Shown here piece after piece: positions 8,869 through 16,291 of a stretch of DNA of 34,852 nt; position 1 is the stretch's first letter, and every line of letters begins with the position of its first letter. The DNA is from Micavibrio sp. UBA5703 (GTDB lineage: Bacteria > Pseudomonadota > Alphaproteobacteria > Micavibrionales > Micavibrionaceae): positions 1 through 34,852 of the forward strand of contig DIHF01000037.1 of NCBI GenBank assembly GCA_002420015.1, given 5' to 3'. The notes beneath the pieces were generated by a model. That model ran no database searches and was not told the DNA's origin. It was given only the letters and a program-made list of their open reading frames with translations. The position numbers and the translations under genes are program-made.

Positions 8869-8936
8869 GCTTTCCCCGCGTAAGCGGGGATCTTCAAAGC
8901 ATTAAAAACAAAGATTCCCGCTTGCGCGGGAAATGC
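8869..8936. repeat. Pair of inverted REP-like hairpins
   Basis: Two related palindromes face each other: TCCCCGC/GCGGGGA (8873-8890) and TTCCCGC/GCGGGAA (8915-8932). The left half (8869-8895) resembles the reverse complement of the right half (8911-8936). This arrangement is typical of paired REP elements between operons. It lies between the 3' end of the redoxin operon and the sdh promoter and could also act as a transcript end. Confidence 0.65.
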
Positions 8937-8979
8937 AGTTTTGAAGGGTTTGTAATCCTTCAGCAAGTCCATTCCCCGG

Positions 8980-9453
8980 CTACGCCTTCATAAGCGCCAT
9001 AATCTCCGCCCCCATGACCAGATCATGCTCATGGCCGAACTTTTTCTTGCGCAGCCGCCCCTGCCGGTCGATGAGAATTAATGTCGGAGTCCCCTGCATA
9101 TTATAAAGCCGCATCGTCTGCGGCAGGCCCGTGCCGTCTTCAGAAGGTTTGTCGATACCAACCGGAAAATCCACGCGGTACTCATGAATGAACGCCTTAA
9201 GCGCCTCCGGCCCCATCGCCTCGTGATGCTCGAAAACCGTATGCAGCCCTATCACCGCCACATCATCCCCGGAAAAAACCGCATGGATTCTTTTGGCCTG
9301 CGGGATGCTGGTTTCAACGCAGCCAGGGCAAAGCATCTGAAAGGCAACGGCCACAACGACCTTGCCTTTCAGCTTTTCCAGCGACAAAGGCTCATCCGTA
9401 TTCAGCCATTGCTGAACGATAAACTCTTCCGCCTGCTTTAGTTCTTGGGGCAT
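8980..9453 (-). CDS. Thioredoxin-fold redoxin (TlpA/AhpC-like) with CPGC motif
   Basis: 157 aa from the ATG at 9453; a longer reading frame upstream overlaps the preceding gene and is not needed. The fold is shown by KGKVVVAVAFQ followed by MLCPGCVET (Cys42, Cys45), and by the GTPTLILIDRQGRL strand pair with its cis-proline. There is no signal peptide, so it is likely cytosolic, unlike classical TlpA. The motif lacks the usual Trp before the first Cys. It could be a thiol reductase or a peroxiredoxin-like enzyme. It is the last gene of the operon with the AhpD-like and DUF2024 genes, 5 bases after the latter. Confidence 0.8.
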   Translation of the reverse strand: MPQELKQAEEFIVQQWLNTDEPLSLEKLKGKVVVAVAFQMLCPGCVETSIPQAKRIHAVFSGDDVAVIGLHTVFEHHEAMGPEALKAFIHEYRVDFPVGIDKPSEDGTGLPQTMRLYNMQGTPTLILIDRQGRLRKKKFGHEHDLVMGAEIMALMKA

Positions 9454-9458
9454 ATAAC

Positions 9459-9731
9459 CTACACGACCGGGTCCGGGCATCCTTCCATTTGCAGGATATG
9501 ATAGCCCTGCGCCGCAATGTCTTTCTCAACATTGCCGCGCGCCCGTTCCGTATGGCAAAAACGGCAGTGCCTTTGCTCAAGGCTTTCCGCCTTCTCCCCG
9601 ATACTCACGAGCCATTCGCGCCCCCAGGCAAAAGCCTTGTCGGCGGTCGTACCCTTGGGCACGAGTACGTCGAAGTGTATGACACCACCATTCGAACCTC
9701 TGGCATAGGTATCGTAAACATCAACCTCCAT
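9459..9731 (-). CDS. DUF2024 family protein with HCxxCH motif
   Basis: A 90-aa protein read from the ATG at 9731; an upstream in-frame start would run into the previous gene. It starts MEVDVYDTYARGSNGG and continues VIHFDVLVPKGTT, the hallmark of DUF2024. A central HCRFCHTE (His55, Cys56, Cys59, His60) looks like a metal or redox site. The C-terminus is GYHILQMEGCPDP. The function is unknown. It starts one base after the AhpD-like gene ends and is followed closely by the redoxin, so the three form one operon. Confidence 0.88.
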   Translation of the reverse strand: MEVDVYDTYARGSNGGVIHFDVLVPKGTTADKAFAWGREWLVSIGEKAESLEQRHCRFCHTERARGNVEKDIAAQGYHILQMEGCPDPVV

Positions 9732-9732
9732 T

Positions 9733-10278
9733 TTACGCCGCCTCAAGAAGTTTGATTTTCGGGAAATCCACCGGCACATCGAAAGCGATGTTCGTATAGT
9801 TGGTGAAAATATTCAAAGCGACATGCGCCAGAATTTCGGCAACTTCTTCATCGCTGAAGCCCGCATCGCGAACCTTCTGCACATCGGCCTTCGTGACCTG
9901 CGCCCTGTCCTTCACCAGCTTGGCAGCGAAATCCAGCGCCGCCTGCGTCTTTTTATCCACGGACAATCCCGCCTGCGCCTGCGTCATTTGTTCTGCGCTC
10001 AATCCGGCTTTCTGCCCCAAAAACGTATGCGCCGCGAGGCAATATTCGCAGCGATTGATATCGGCGATCAAAACCGCGATCTGCTCGCCCAGCTTCGCGC
10101 CGAGCTTTCCCTTGCCCAGAGCGCCGAACGATGCCCACATGCTTTCCAACGCCGCCGGCGAGTTGCCGATCGTCTTGAACATATTGGGCACAACACCAAG
10201 AGCGCCGTTGATCTGGTCGAAAAGTTCTTTCTGTCTGCCGGATGTATTTGCGGGGTCCTTGATCGGAAGATTGGACAT
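9733..10278 (-). CDS. Carboxymuconolactone decarboxylase / AhpD-like alkylhydroperoxidase
   Basis: 181 aa. The ATG at 10278 has a good ribosome site (GAAAGG) and is preferred over an upstream in-frame codon. The family motif NRCEYCLAAH gives Cys77, Cys80 and His84, the AhpD-type peroxidatic thiol pair and relay histidine. NMFKTIGNSP at the N-terminus and VALNIFTNYTNIAFDVPVD at the C-terminus are typical of the peroxidase-related branch, so a peroxide or organic hydroperoxide reduction role is likelier than aromatic catabolism. It is the first gene of the operon and is read from a strong promoter shared with the divergent MarR gene. Confidence 0.88.
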   Translation of the reverse strand: MSNLPIKDPANTSGRQKELFDQINGALGVVPNMFKTIGNSPAALESMWASFGALGKGKLGAKLGEQIAVLIADINRCEYCLAAHTFLGQKAGLSAEQMTQAQAGLSVDKKTQAALDFAAKLVKDRAQVTKADVQKVRDAGFSDEEVAEILAHVALNIFTNYTNIAFDVPVDFPKIKLLEAA

Positions 10279-10338
10279 TTTTTGGCCTTTCATGGGTTTT
10301 GGGTTGCGCCACATAGTTTAGAATCGAACCTGAATTGC

Positions 10339-10388
10339 ACTATATATTTCATAATTTTCTTGTCAAGTCGGTTTGGATTTGATACTAT
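10339..10388. promoter_or_regulatory. Back-to-back promoters sharing one -35 region
   Basis: Minus strand: TTGACA (10366-10361), 16-base spacer, TATAGT (10344-10339), reading into the AhpD-like operon. Plus strand: TTGTCA (10360-10365), 17-base spacer, TACTAT (10383-10388), reading into the MarR gene. The two -35 boxes overlap in the palindrome CTTGTCAAG (10359-10367), so polymerase probably cannot occupy both at once. The plus-strand transcript is predicted to begin at about 10395, the first base of the MarR start codon. The MarR protein is the obvious candidate to bind here. Confidence 0.6.
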
Positions 10389-10394
10389 CCCCCC

Positions 10395-10982
10395 ATGCAA
10401 AATAAACGGGTTGTTTTTCTCGAAAGGCTGTCCGCCTTGCGGACGCGCATGCTTCGCCAAAGCGCATCGATGCACGGCGTGCAAACCATCCATGCTGAAA
10501 TCATGGAGTACCTTTCGCGCTGCAATAAATATTCGAACACGGCGCAGGCTCTCTCTGAATATCTCGGCATTACCAAGGGCAGCATTTCCCAAAGCCTCAA
10601 GACCATGGAAAAGAACGGCGTGATCGTCCGTGAAAAACGCCCCGAGGACAAAAGATACATCAAAATTTTTCTAACGGATAAGGGCGCAAAGCTGCTGCGG
10701 GATTTACTGCACGACATTCCCATGATGCCCAGGCTGGACGAAATGACCGAAGACGGGCTTCAGCACACCTTGCGGCAATGGCAGTACGAAAACGATTTGC
10801 GCTCTTTCGGGCTGTGCCGCACCTGCCGGTTCAACGAGAACGGCAAAGGCAACAAATTCAGATGCGGCCTGACGGGCGAAGCCTTGACGGTTTCCGACAC
10901 CCAAAAGATATGCCGCGAGCATAGCTTCGCGGAGCCTGTCTCCGCCGATCAGCGGCTGCGGATCAAAAGCTCGGCGATCTGA
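10395..10982 (+). CDS. MarR-family regulator with C-terminal four-cysteine motif
   Basis: A 195-aa protein. A MarR winged helix spans residues 45-95: SNTAQALSEYLGITKGSISQ, then LKTMEKNGVIVREKRPEDKRY, with the Asp-Arg wing, and IFLTDKGAKLL. The C-terminal extension carries Cys141, Cys144, Cys157 and Cys173 (CX2C-X12-C-X15-C) followed by His176, and could hold zinc or an Fe-S cluster or act as a thiol switch. It is divergent from the three-gene AhpD/DUF2024/redoxin operon and shares its promoter region, so it likely controls that operon and itself. No ribosome site is seen, and the predicted transcript is leaderless. Its last 34 bases overlap asd tail to tail. Confidence 0.88.
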   Translation: MQNKRVVFLERLSALRTRMLRQSASMHGVQTIHAEIMEYLSRCNKYSNTAQALSEYLGITKGSISQSLKTMEKNGVIVREKRPEDKRYIKIFLTDKGAKLLRDLLHDIPMMPRLDEMTEDGLQHTLRQWQYENDLRSFGLCRTCRFNENGKGNKFRCGLTGEALTVSDTQKICREHSFAEPVSADQRLRIKSSAI

Positions 10983-11956
10983 ACGGCGTTCAGAGCTGCG
11001 CCCTTGCGTAAATTATCCGACACGCACCAGAAATTCAGGCCGTTCTCGACGGAAATATCCTCGCGCACGCGGCTAACGTAAACGTCGTCCTCACCCTGTA
11101 TCTCAAGCGGCGTAATGTATTCCAGCTCATTGTCTTCATCGACGACGGTCACGCCCTCAAAGGCGCGCCAGATTTCCTTGGCCTGCTTTGCCGTGATTTC
11201 ATTTTCAAACTCGACATTGACCATTTCCGAATGGCCGACAAACACAGGCACGCGCACGCAGGACGCGCAAACCTTGATCGACGGATCGAGGATCTTTTTC
11301 GTCTCCACGACCATCTTCCATTCTTCCTTGGTCATGCCGTCATCCATGAACACATCGATCTGCGGGATGAGGTTAAAGGCAATCTGCTTGGGGTAAACGG
11401 ACGGCTCGGGCGTTTCGTTCATGTAAACGCCCTTGGTCTGGTTGAACAGCTCGTCCATCGCCTCTTTGCCGGAGCCGGAAACCGATTGGTACGTGCAAAC
11501 CACCACGCGCTTGATTTTGGCCACGTCATGCAAAGGCTTGAGCGCCACGACCATCTGGATCGTCGAGCAATTGGGATTGGCGATGATGTTTCTTTTCGTG
11601 TGGTCCTTCAGCGCATGCGGGTTCACTTCCGGCACGATCAGCGGGATTTCCGGGTCCATGCGGAAATGGCTGGTGTTGTCGATCACCACCGCCCCGGCCT
11701 TGGCTGCCTTCGGCGCAAACTCAGCCGACACCTTGGCGCCGGGCGAGGAAAGGACGATATCCGTGCCTTTAAAATCAAAATTGGCCAGATCGCGAACCTT
11801 GAGGTTTTTATCGCCGAACGACACCTCGCGACCCACCGAACGGCTCGAGGCCAGCGCGATCACGTCATCGACCGGGAACTTCCGCTCGTGCAGAATATTC
11901 AGCATCTCATGGCCGACATTGCCCGTGGCCCCAACGACTGCGACTTTGTAACCCAT
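10949..11956 (-). CDS. asd: Aspartate-semialdehyde dehydrogenase
   Basis: Reduces aspartyl phosphate to aspartate semialdehyde with NADPH, feeding lysine/diaminopimelate, threonine and methionine synthesis. 335 aa from the ATG at 11956, which has a perfect AGGAGG site; the open frame extends 74 codons further up without biological meaning. It shows the Rossmann start YKVAVVGATGNVGHEML, the SSRSVG phosphate loop, the active-site NPNCSTIQ, YQSVSGSGKEAMDEL, and VRVPVFVGHSEMVNVEFE with the catalytic histidine. Its 3' end overlaps the marR-type gene by 34 bases. An 85-base gap separates it from the divergent histidine kinase. Confidence 0.96.
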   Translation of the reverse strand: MGYKVAVVGATGNVGHEMLNILHERKFPVDDVIALASSRSVGREVSFGDKNLKVRDLANFDFKGTDIVLSSPGAKVSAEFAPKAAKAGAVVIDNTSHFRMDPEIPLIVPEVNPHALKDHTKRNIIANPNCSTIQMVVALKPLHDVAKIKRVVVCTYQSVSGSGKEAMDELFNQTKGVYMNETPEPSVYPKQIAFNLIPQIDVFMDDGMTKEEWKMVVETKKILDPSIKVCASCVRVPVFVGHSEMVNVEFENEITAKQAKEIWRAFEGVTVVDEDNELEYITPLEIQGEDDVYVSRVREDISVENGLNFWCVSDNLRKGAALNAVQIAELLIRSR

Positions 11957-12041
11957 TTTTCCTCCTAAAAGGCCGTACCTGCACGGCGCTATCTGTGATA
12001 AGCTAAAGCGGTATGAAAAATCAAGTGTTTCCAGTCCTTCC

Positions 12042-14000
12042 ATGAGCAAAAAAGACGATACCCCGCAAAACCTAGAAGACCTGAAACGTGCCGTAGCGCA
12101 AGCCGACGCACTGGCCGCGCAAAAATCCAACTTCCTGGCCACGATGAGCCATGAAATCCGCACGCCGATGCAAAGCATTTACGGCCTGCTGGAACTGATC
12201 GCCGATGAAAAGCCGGGCGAGAAAATTGCCGCCATGGTCGCAACCGCCCAGAAATCCGCCAGCGGATTGCTGGAAATTCTCGACGATATCCTCGATATCG
12301 CCAAGATGGATGCGGACAAGATGGAGCTTGACGTGTTCGAGGTGCCCGTGCGACTGCTGGTCCACGGCACGCTGGAGGCCCTCGCCGTCAAAGTCCACAG
12401 CGCCAATATCGAATTAAAAGCCGCCATCGACAAGGACGTGCCCTTTGTCGTGATCGGCGACCCCAAGCGCCTGCGCCAGATCATCATGAATCTGGTCGGC
12501 AACGGCCTGAAATTCACGGAAAAAGGTTCGGTGACCGTCCGTGTCTCCACCGCCATAAAGGCAATCGAAAAACCGAAAAGCGGCGTGGGCCTGCGCTTTG
12601 AAATCACAGATACCGGCATCGGCATGAGCAAGGAAGTCTGCGAACGCCTGTTTTCCTCCTTCACCCAGGCCGACAGCTCCACCGCGCGCAAATACGGCGG
12701 CACGGGGCTGGGCCTCTCGATCTCCCGAAAGCTGGTGGAATTGATGGGCGGCAGGATTGGCGTTGAAAGCGTACAGGGAAAAGGGTCCACATTCTGGTTT
12801 GAAATCCCCACCCGGGAAATCGGCACAAACGCCACCACCGTCGAACTTCCCAAACTCGAAGGTATTTCCGTCCTGTCCGTCGAAGACCACCCGCAGGGCG
12901 CGCGCGAGATTGTTAATTCCCTGCGCTCGATGGGTGCCAATGTCGAAAGCTGCCCGTCATATAAAGACGGCCTTGATCTCGTCCGCCGCCGCCCCTTTGA
13001 TGTGGCCATTATCGATCAGGGCCTCCCCGACGGGCTGGGCCTCGACCTCATCAAGGAAATTATGCAGATCCGCCCCTCCATGGGCCTCGTGATGTATACA
13101 GTGCGCGACGATGTCGGCCTGTCACACAGCCTGCGGGCGCTGGGCGCGACATATCTGACCAAACCCGCCAGCCGCGCCGGGCTTGGCGAGGCCGTGAAAA
13201 ACGCCGCAAGAAAAGCCGTGCGCCTAAGCAACGACGGCCCGCGAAAGATTTTGATCGCCGAAGACACAGACAGCGTGCGCGACATCCTCGGCCGCCAGCT
13301 TGAAAAAGCCGGAGCAAAAGCCGACTTCGTCCATAACGGCAAGCAGGCGCTGGAGGCCCTGAAAACCGGGAAATACGGCATCCTCATCACCGACCTGCAC
13401 ATGCCGGAAATGGACGGCTACGCGCTTGTGGAAACGATCCGCAAATCGGAGCAAGGCACGGACAGGCACTTCCCGGTCATGGTACTGACCGCCGACGTGC
13501 AGATGGCCCAGCGCGAAGTTTACCTGCGCCACGGCTTTGACGAATGCCTTTTGAAACCGGTTTCGCTCGGCCAGTTTCGCGGCCTTCTCTACCGCTGGGG
13601 ACTTATCGATGACGGGGACGGAGTAAATTTTACGCCGTCCCCCATTGAAGAAAAAAGAGAAGGGCTGCCGCCCGCCATCGACCTCGAAGCCGTGAAAGAG
13701 CAAATGGGCACGCTGGATGAAAGCGCCATCGAAATGCTCCATATGTTCGTCGACATGACCGCGCCGCTGATCGAAAAAATAAAAAAGGCGCAAAACGAAA
13801 ACGACTTTCACAATCTGACCGAAGCCGCGCACAGTCTAAAAGGTGCGGCGCGCTCGGCCTGCTGCAACGTGCTGGGCGATCTGGCGGCACGGCTTCAGGA
13901 GGACGCGGACGCGCAAAAACCCTCGCAGGCTCTTGTCGTACAAATCAGCGATGAATTTGAAAGGGTCAAAAAGGCAGTCAAGAGCTTGAAGGCAGCTTAA
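12042..14000 (+). CDS. Soluble hybrid histidine kinase (HisKA-HATPase-REC-REC-HPt)
   Basis: 652 aa with no membrane segment and no recognisable sensor domain. A short N-terminal coiled coil leads into HisKA (FLATMSHEIRTPM, His37), then HATPase_c with the N box (NLVGNGLKF), G1 (DTGIGM) and G2 (YGGTGLGLSIS). Next comes a first receiver (IIDQGLPDG as phospho-Asp, LTKP lysine), a second receiver (IAEDTDSV, ILITDLHMPEMDG, LKPV), and a C-terminal HPt with EAAHSLKGAA. All phosphorelay residues are present. The layout resembles BarA/ArcB-type relays without their sensory part, so the input may be cytosolic or come through a partner. It starts head-to-head with asd and ends overlapping the last pilin gene by 4 bases. 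Confidence 0.93.
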   Translation: MSKKDDTPQNLEDLKRAVAQADALAAQKSNFLATMSHEIRTPMQSIYGLLELIADEKPGEKIAAMVATAQKSASGLLEILDDILDIAKMDADKMELDVFEVPVRLLVHGTLEALAVKVHSANIELKAAIDKDVPFVVIGDPKRLRQIIMNLVGNGLKFTEKGSVTVRVSTAIKAIEKPKSGVGLRFEITDTGIGMSKEVCERLFSSFTQADSSTARKYGGTGLGLSISRKLVELMGGRIGVESVQGKGSTFWFEIPTREIGTNATTVELPKLEGISVLSVEDHPQGAREIVNSLRSMGANVESCPSYKDGLDLVRRRPFDVAIIDQGLPDGLGLDLIKEIMQIRPSMGLVMYTVRDDVGLSHSLRALGATYLTKPASRAGLGEAVKNAARKAVRLSNDGPRKILIAEDTDSVRDILGRQLEKAGAKADFVHNGKQALEALKTGKYGILITDLHMPEMDGYALVETIRKSEQGTDRHFPVMVLTADVQMAQREVYLRHGFDECLLKPVSLGQFRGLLYRWGLIDDGDGVNFTPSPIEEKREGLPPAIDLEAVKEQMGTLDESAIEMLHMFVDMTAPLIEKIKKAQNENDFHNLTEAAHSLKGAARSACCNVLGDLAARLQEDADAQKPSQALVVQISDEFERVKKAVKSLKAA

Positions 14001-14770
14001 TCGCAGCCAGCGTCAACATTGACCAGCACCCGCGTTGCGGCGTTGGAGATCATCCAGACGCGGAAACAAACGCTGCCGTTGGGGCACGTCACGCCCGCTG
14101 TGGGCACGCTGTCGAGGTTTTCTACGCCGCCCGTGGCATCAATGACATCGGCCTCGCATTCGGAATATTCTTCATCGAGCTTGTTAAGCGCCGTGACCAG
14201 AAAAGCGTCGGATTTCGTCGTTTCCGTCCAGAAGAAAATGCCATCAGCCCCGTTGAAGTACTTCCAGTTCTCAAACAGGTCCGGGGCGGGCGGCATGAAT
14301 TTTCCCGATGCGCCGGAGAAAACCATTTCATGATTGTCGTGATTGGCATTGTTGCCGCCATTGCTGCCGGGGCAGCGAATATTGCGCACCAGCCTGTCGC
14401 CGGACTTTCCGGGCGTGGCGTTCGTATAGTGATCGGAATCGGGGTTGATGGGATAGTTTTTCCGCGCACCGGGATCTGTTACGGCTGCGCTGGTGCAATA
14501 GCCCGGCACCGCACTTGCGTCGTTCTTGATGCACACATCGCCCTTGGGGTAATTCAGCACGCATTCCTGAATGGCGGAGCGGATAACATCCACCTGCCCC
14601 TGCAAACCCGTAATGGTTTTAAAAGTGTTCTGCGAGGATGTCTGCTGGCTCGACGGTTCCATGAAGGTAAAAGTCAGGGCCGCCAGCAAGGCAATGGCAA
14701 TCAAAATGTAAACAAGCGCGGAACCTTTTTCAGCCCCGCGCCTGCTTTGAAATTTCTTACTACGTATCAA
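13997..14770 (-). CDS. Prepilin-like protein, second
   Basis: About 257 aa; the best start is a TTG at 14770, with no ATG nearby, and it lies 10 bases after the previous pilin stop, suggesting coupling. A short basic leader ends in EKG, followed by SALVYILIAIALLAALTFTF, a classic class III prepilin signal cleaved after Gly. Position +5 of the mature protein is Tyr, not the Glu that most major pilins need for assembly. The globular part has several cysteines (ECVLN, DVCIK, GYCTS, RCPGS, CPNGSVCF, AGCD) likely paired in the periplasm. It is the last gene of the pilus cluster and could be a minor pilin or tip protein. Confidence 0.75.
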   Translation of the reverse strand: MIRSKKFQSRRGAEKGSALVYILIAIALLAALTFTFMEPSSQQTSSQNTFKTITGLQGQVDVIRSAIQECVLNYPKGDVCIKNDASAVPGYCTSAAVTDPGARKNYPINPDSDHYTNATPGKSGDRLVRNIRCPGSNGGNNANHDNHEMVFSGASGKFMPPAPDLFENWKYFNGADGIFFWTETTKSDAFLVTALNKLDEEYSECEADVIDATGGVENLDSVPTAGVTCPNGSVCFRVWMISNAATRVLVNVDAGCD

Positions 14771-14780
14771 CCGCCCCGTC

Positions 14781-15530
14781 CTAGCGCTCTACCAGAACAT
14801 GGAAGTAAACCAGATCGCCACTGGCAGTGCCGGGCGTCGCATCATCGAAGTCCGCACAACCGAATGGCTGCCCCGAAAACGCCCCACCAATTTCAAACGC
14901 GGCGTTGTAGGCACCGATGCCCGAATTTGAATCCGTCTGGTTCATAGCAGCCGTCGGTATGTTGGCAACAGCGACACCAGCCGAAGGAATGCCATTGGTA
15001 TCAGCATCCGTGCCGCCAGAAATGCCAATTTCGGTGTTCAAACGTGCACAGATAGATGTCGATATACCGGGAAGAAAAGCGATTAGCTCATTCCCCGTAT
15101 TGTTCGCCACCGTCGTACCTATGTTGGTAATCTGATATCGGCTATTGAAAAGCCAAGGCTGCTGTGTAGGAGTCGCCATCACGTCCGGAGAAGACGTCAC
15201 AAAAGTCGCACCGCCGCCAGAAGGATGGAAGACCCCGACAGAATTGCTGCTTAATGTACCGAATGCCGAGGGAACGTTAAACTCAAGCTGCGTCACATCT
15301 GTACCGTTTATAATCATGCGCACGATCGCCGTACGAACGGAAGCGGGGTACTGCGTCACCTGCGCCGAGTTGATGAGGTTGCTTTCGCTGGCCGCATCGC
15401 CGCCGCCCGACCGGGACGATGACGTCACCGCGTAGGAGAGCGCCGCAAACAGCGCCACCGCAATCAGGATCAGGAACAGGACGTTCCCGCTTTCATTTAT
15501 TCTTTTCATGTTTTTTCTCTTTATGTTCAT
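14781..15530 (-). CDS. Prepilin-like protein, first
   Basis: 249 aa from the ATG at 15530, preceded by GGAGAG at good spacing. The leader MNIKRKNMKRINESG is followed by NVLFLILIAVALFAALSYAV, a prepilin peptidase substrate with cleavage after Gly. Mature residue 5 is Leu, not Glu. The rest is a Ser/Thr/Asn-rich domain with two cysteines (SICARL, FGCADF). It forms a pair with the next gene. Neither has the Glu5 of standard major pilins, so which one builds a fibre, if any, is open. It lies 28 bases downstream of the 198-aa assembly protein. Confidence 0.78.
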   Translation of the reverse strand: MNIKRKNMKRINESGNVLFLILIAVALFAALSYAVTSSSRSGGGDAASESNLINSAQVTQYPASVRTAIVRMIINGTDVTQLEFNVPSAFGTLSSNSVGVFHPSGGGATFVTSSPDVMATPTQQPWLFNSRYQITNIGTTVANNTGNELIAFLPGISTSICARLNTEIGISGGTDADTNGIPSAGVAVANIPTAAMNQTDSNSGIGAYNAAFEIGGAFSGQPFGCADFDDATPGTASGDLVYFHVLVER

Positions 15531-15558
15531 AAAACTCTCCAACCCGGTTGTTAGTGTA

Positions 15559-16155
15559 TCATCCCGCCTTGTCGACGGAAACCTTATTTATCTTCAAAGA
15601 CGCGGCAAGCCCGTGTTGTCCACATTCGCGTCCGACACAAAGCCGGTCGATATTGACCCGCCAGCCCGAGCCGCCGTTCTGCACGTGGCCAACCGCCTCG
15701 CGGAACTCGCCGAATTGAGACGTATTTGCCGCTGTTATAGCAATAACCGGGCCGTTGCTTCTGATATCCAGCCCTGGATAGGACGCCTTCATCTTTTCTT
15801 CGAACGCTTTAACCTCTGCCGCATCCACGGCTACGTCCTTGATTTTCGGCACGATGGGTTGCAACGCCTCCGCCTTCGCCAGATCGGCGCGCAGTGTCGT
15901 CAGTTTTTGCATCTGTACTGTGGTGAAAAGGCCCAGAACGCCAGCAACCCCCCAGGCAATCCCTGCGGCAATGAGAACCGTATGGCCCACATTGGCGGGC
16001 ATTTTTTCGAGAAAATGGTTAAGGTCTTCAGCCGCCTTCGGATTGGCAAATTTTTGCAAACTGCGCCAGTCGAAGGACTTGAGCGAATCAAGCGACTTCG
16101 ACAAATCCGGCACCTTAAAGTCCGGCATCTTTATGTCAGGCTTCTTCAATTCCAC
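15559..16155 (-). CDS. Single-pass inner-membrane pilus assembly protein (PilO/GspM-like topology)
   Basis: 198 aa starting with GTG at 16155. The cytoplasmic N-terminus has a KxPDIKMPDFKVPDLSK repeat-like stretch. One transmembrane segment spans about residues 57-79 (TVLIAAGIAWGVAGVLGLF), followed by a short coiled coil (LTTLRADLAKAEAL) and a small periplasmic alpha/beta domain with Cys pair RLCVGRECG. The topology matches the alignment-complex proteins PilN/PilO/GspM, which link the inner-membrane platform to the secretin. The assignment rests on topology and context, not a clear sequence match. A 136-base AT-rich gap upstream may hold a separate promoter for this gene and the two pilins. 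Confidence 0.65.
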   Translation of the reverse strand: MELKKPDIKMPDFKVPDLSKSLDSLKSFDWRSLQKFANPKAAEDLNHFLEKMPANVGHTVLIAAGIAWGVAGVLGLFTTVQMQKLTTLRADLAKAEALQPIVPKIKDVAVDAAEVKAFEEKMKASYPGLDIRSNGPVIAITAANTSQFGEFREAVGHVQNGGSGWRVNIDRLCVGRECGQHGLAASLKINKVSVDKAG

Positions 16156-16291
16156 TCCGGCCCCCGTTTCAAGGCTTATCCTGTATTTTACTCAAATATG
16201 TCTTACTTTACCGTTAAACCCAAACGTCACAAACAAACAAAACCCATTAAAATCAACAAATTAATAATTTACATATCTTTTGTATAGCGCG
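16156..16291 (-). promoter_or_regulatory. AT-rich gap inside the pilus cluster, possible promoter
   Basis: The 136 bases between the 322-aa and 198-aa genes are the most AT-rich stretch of the cluster. On the minus strand a TTGGGT-17-CATATT arrangement reads toward the pilin end of the operon. This would allow pilin genes to be expressed apart from the machinery. The match is moderate and no terminator hairpin was seen. Confidence 0.25.

Noticed and set aside
12179..13009. 276-codon frame on the minus strand opposite the hybrid kinase
   Set aside because: Antisense to the HisKA/HATPase domains; Ser/Arg-rich shadow frame.
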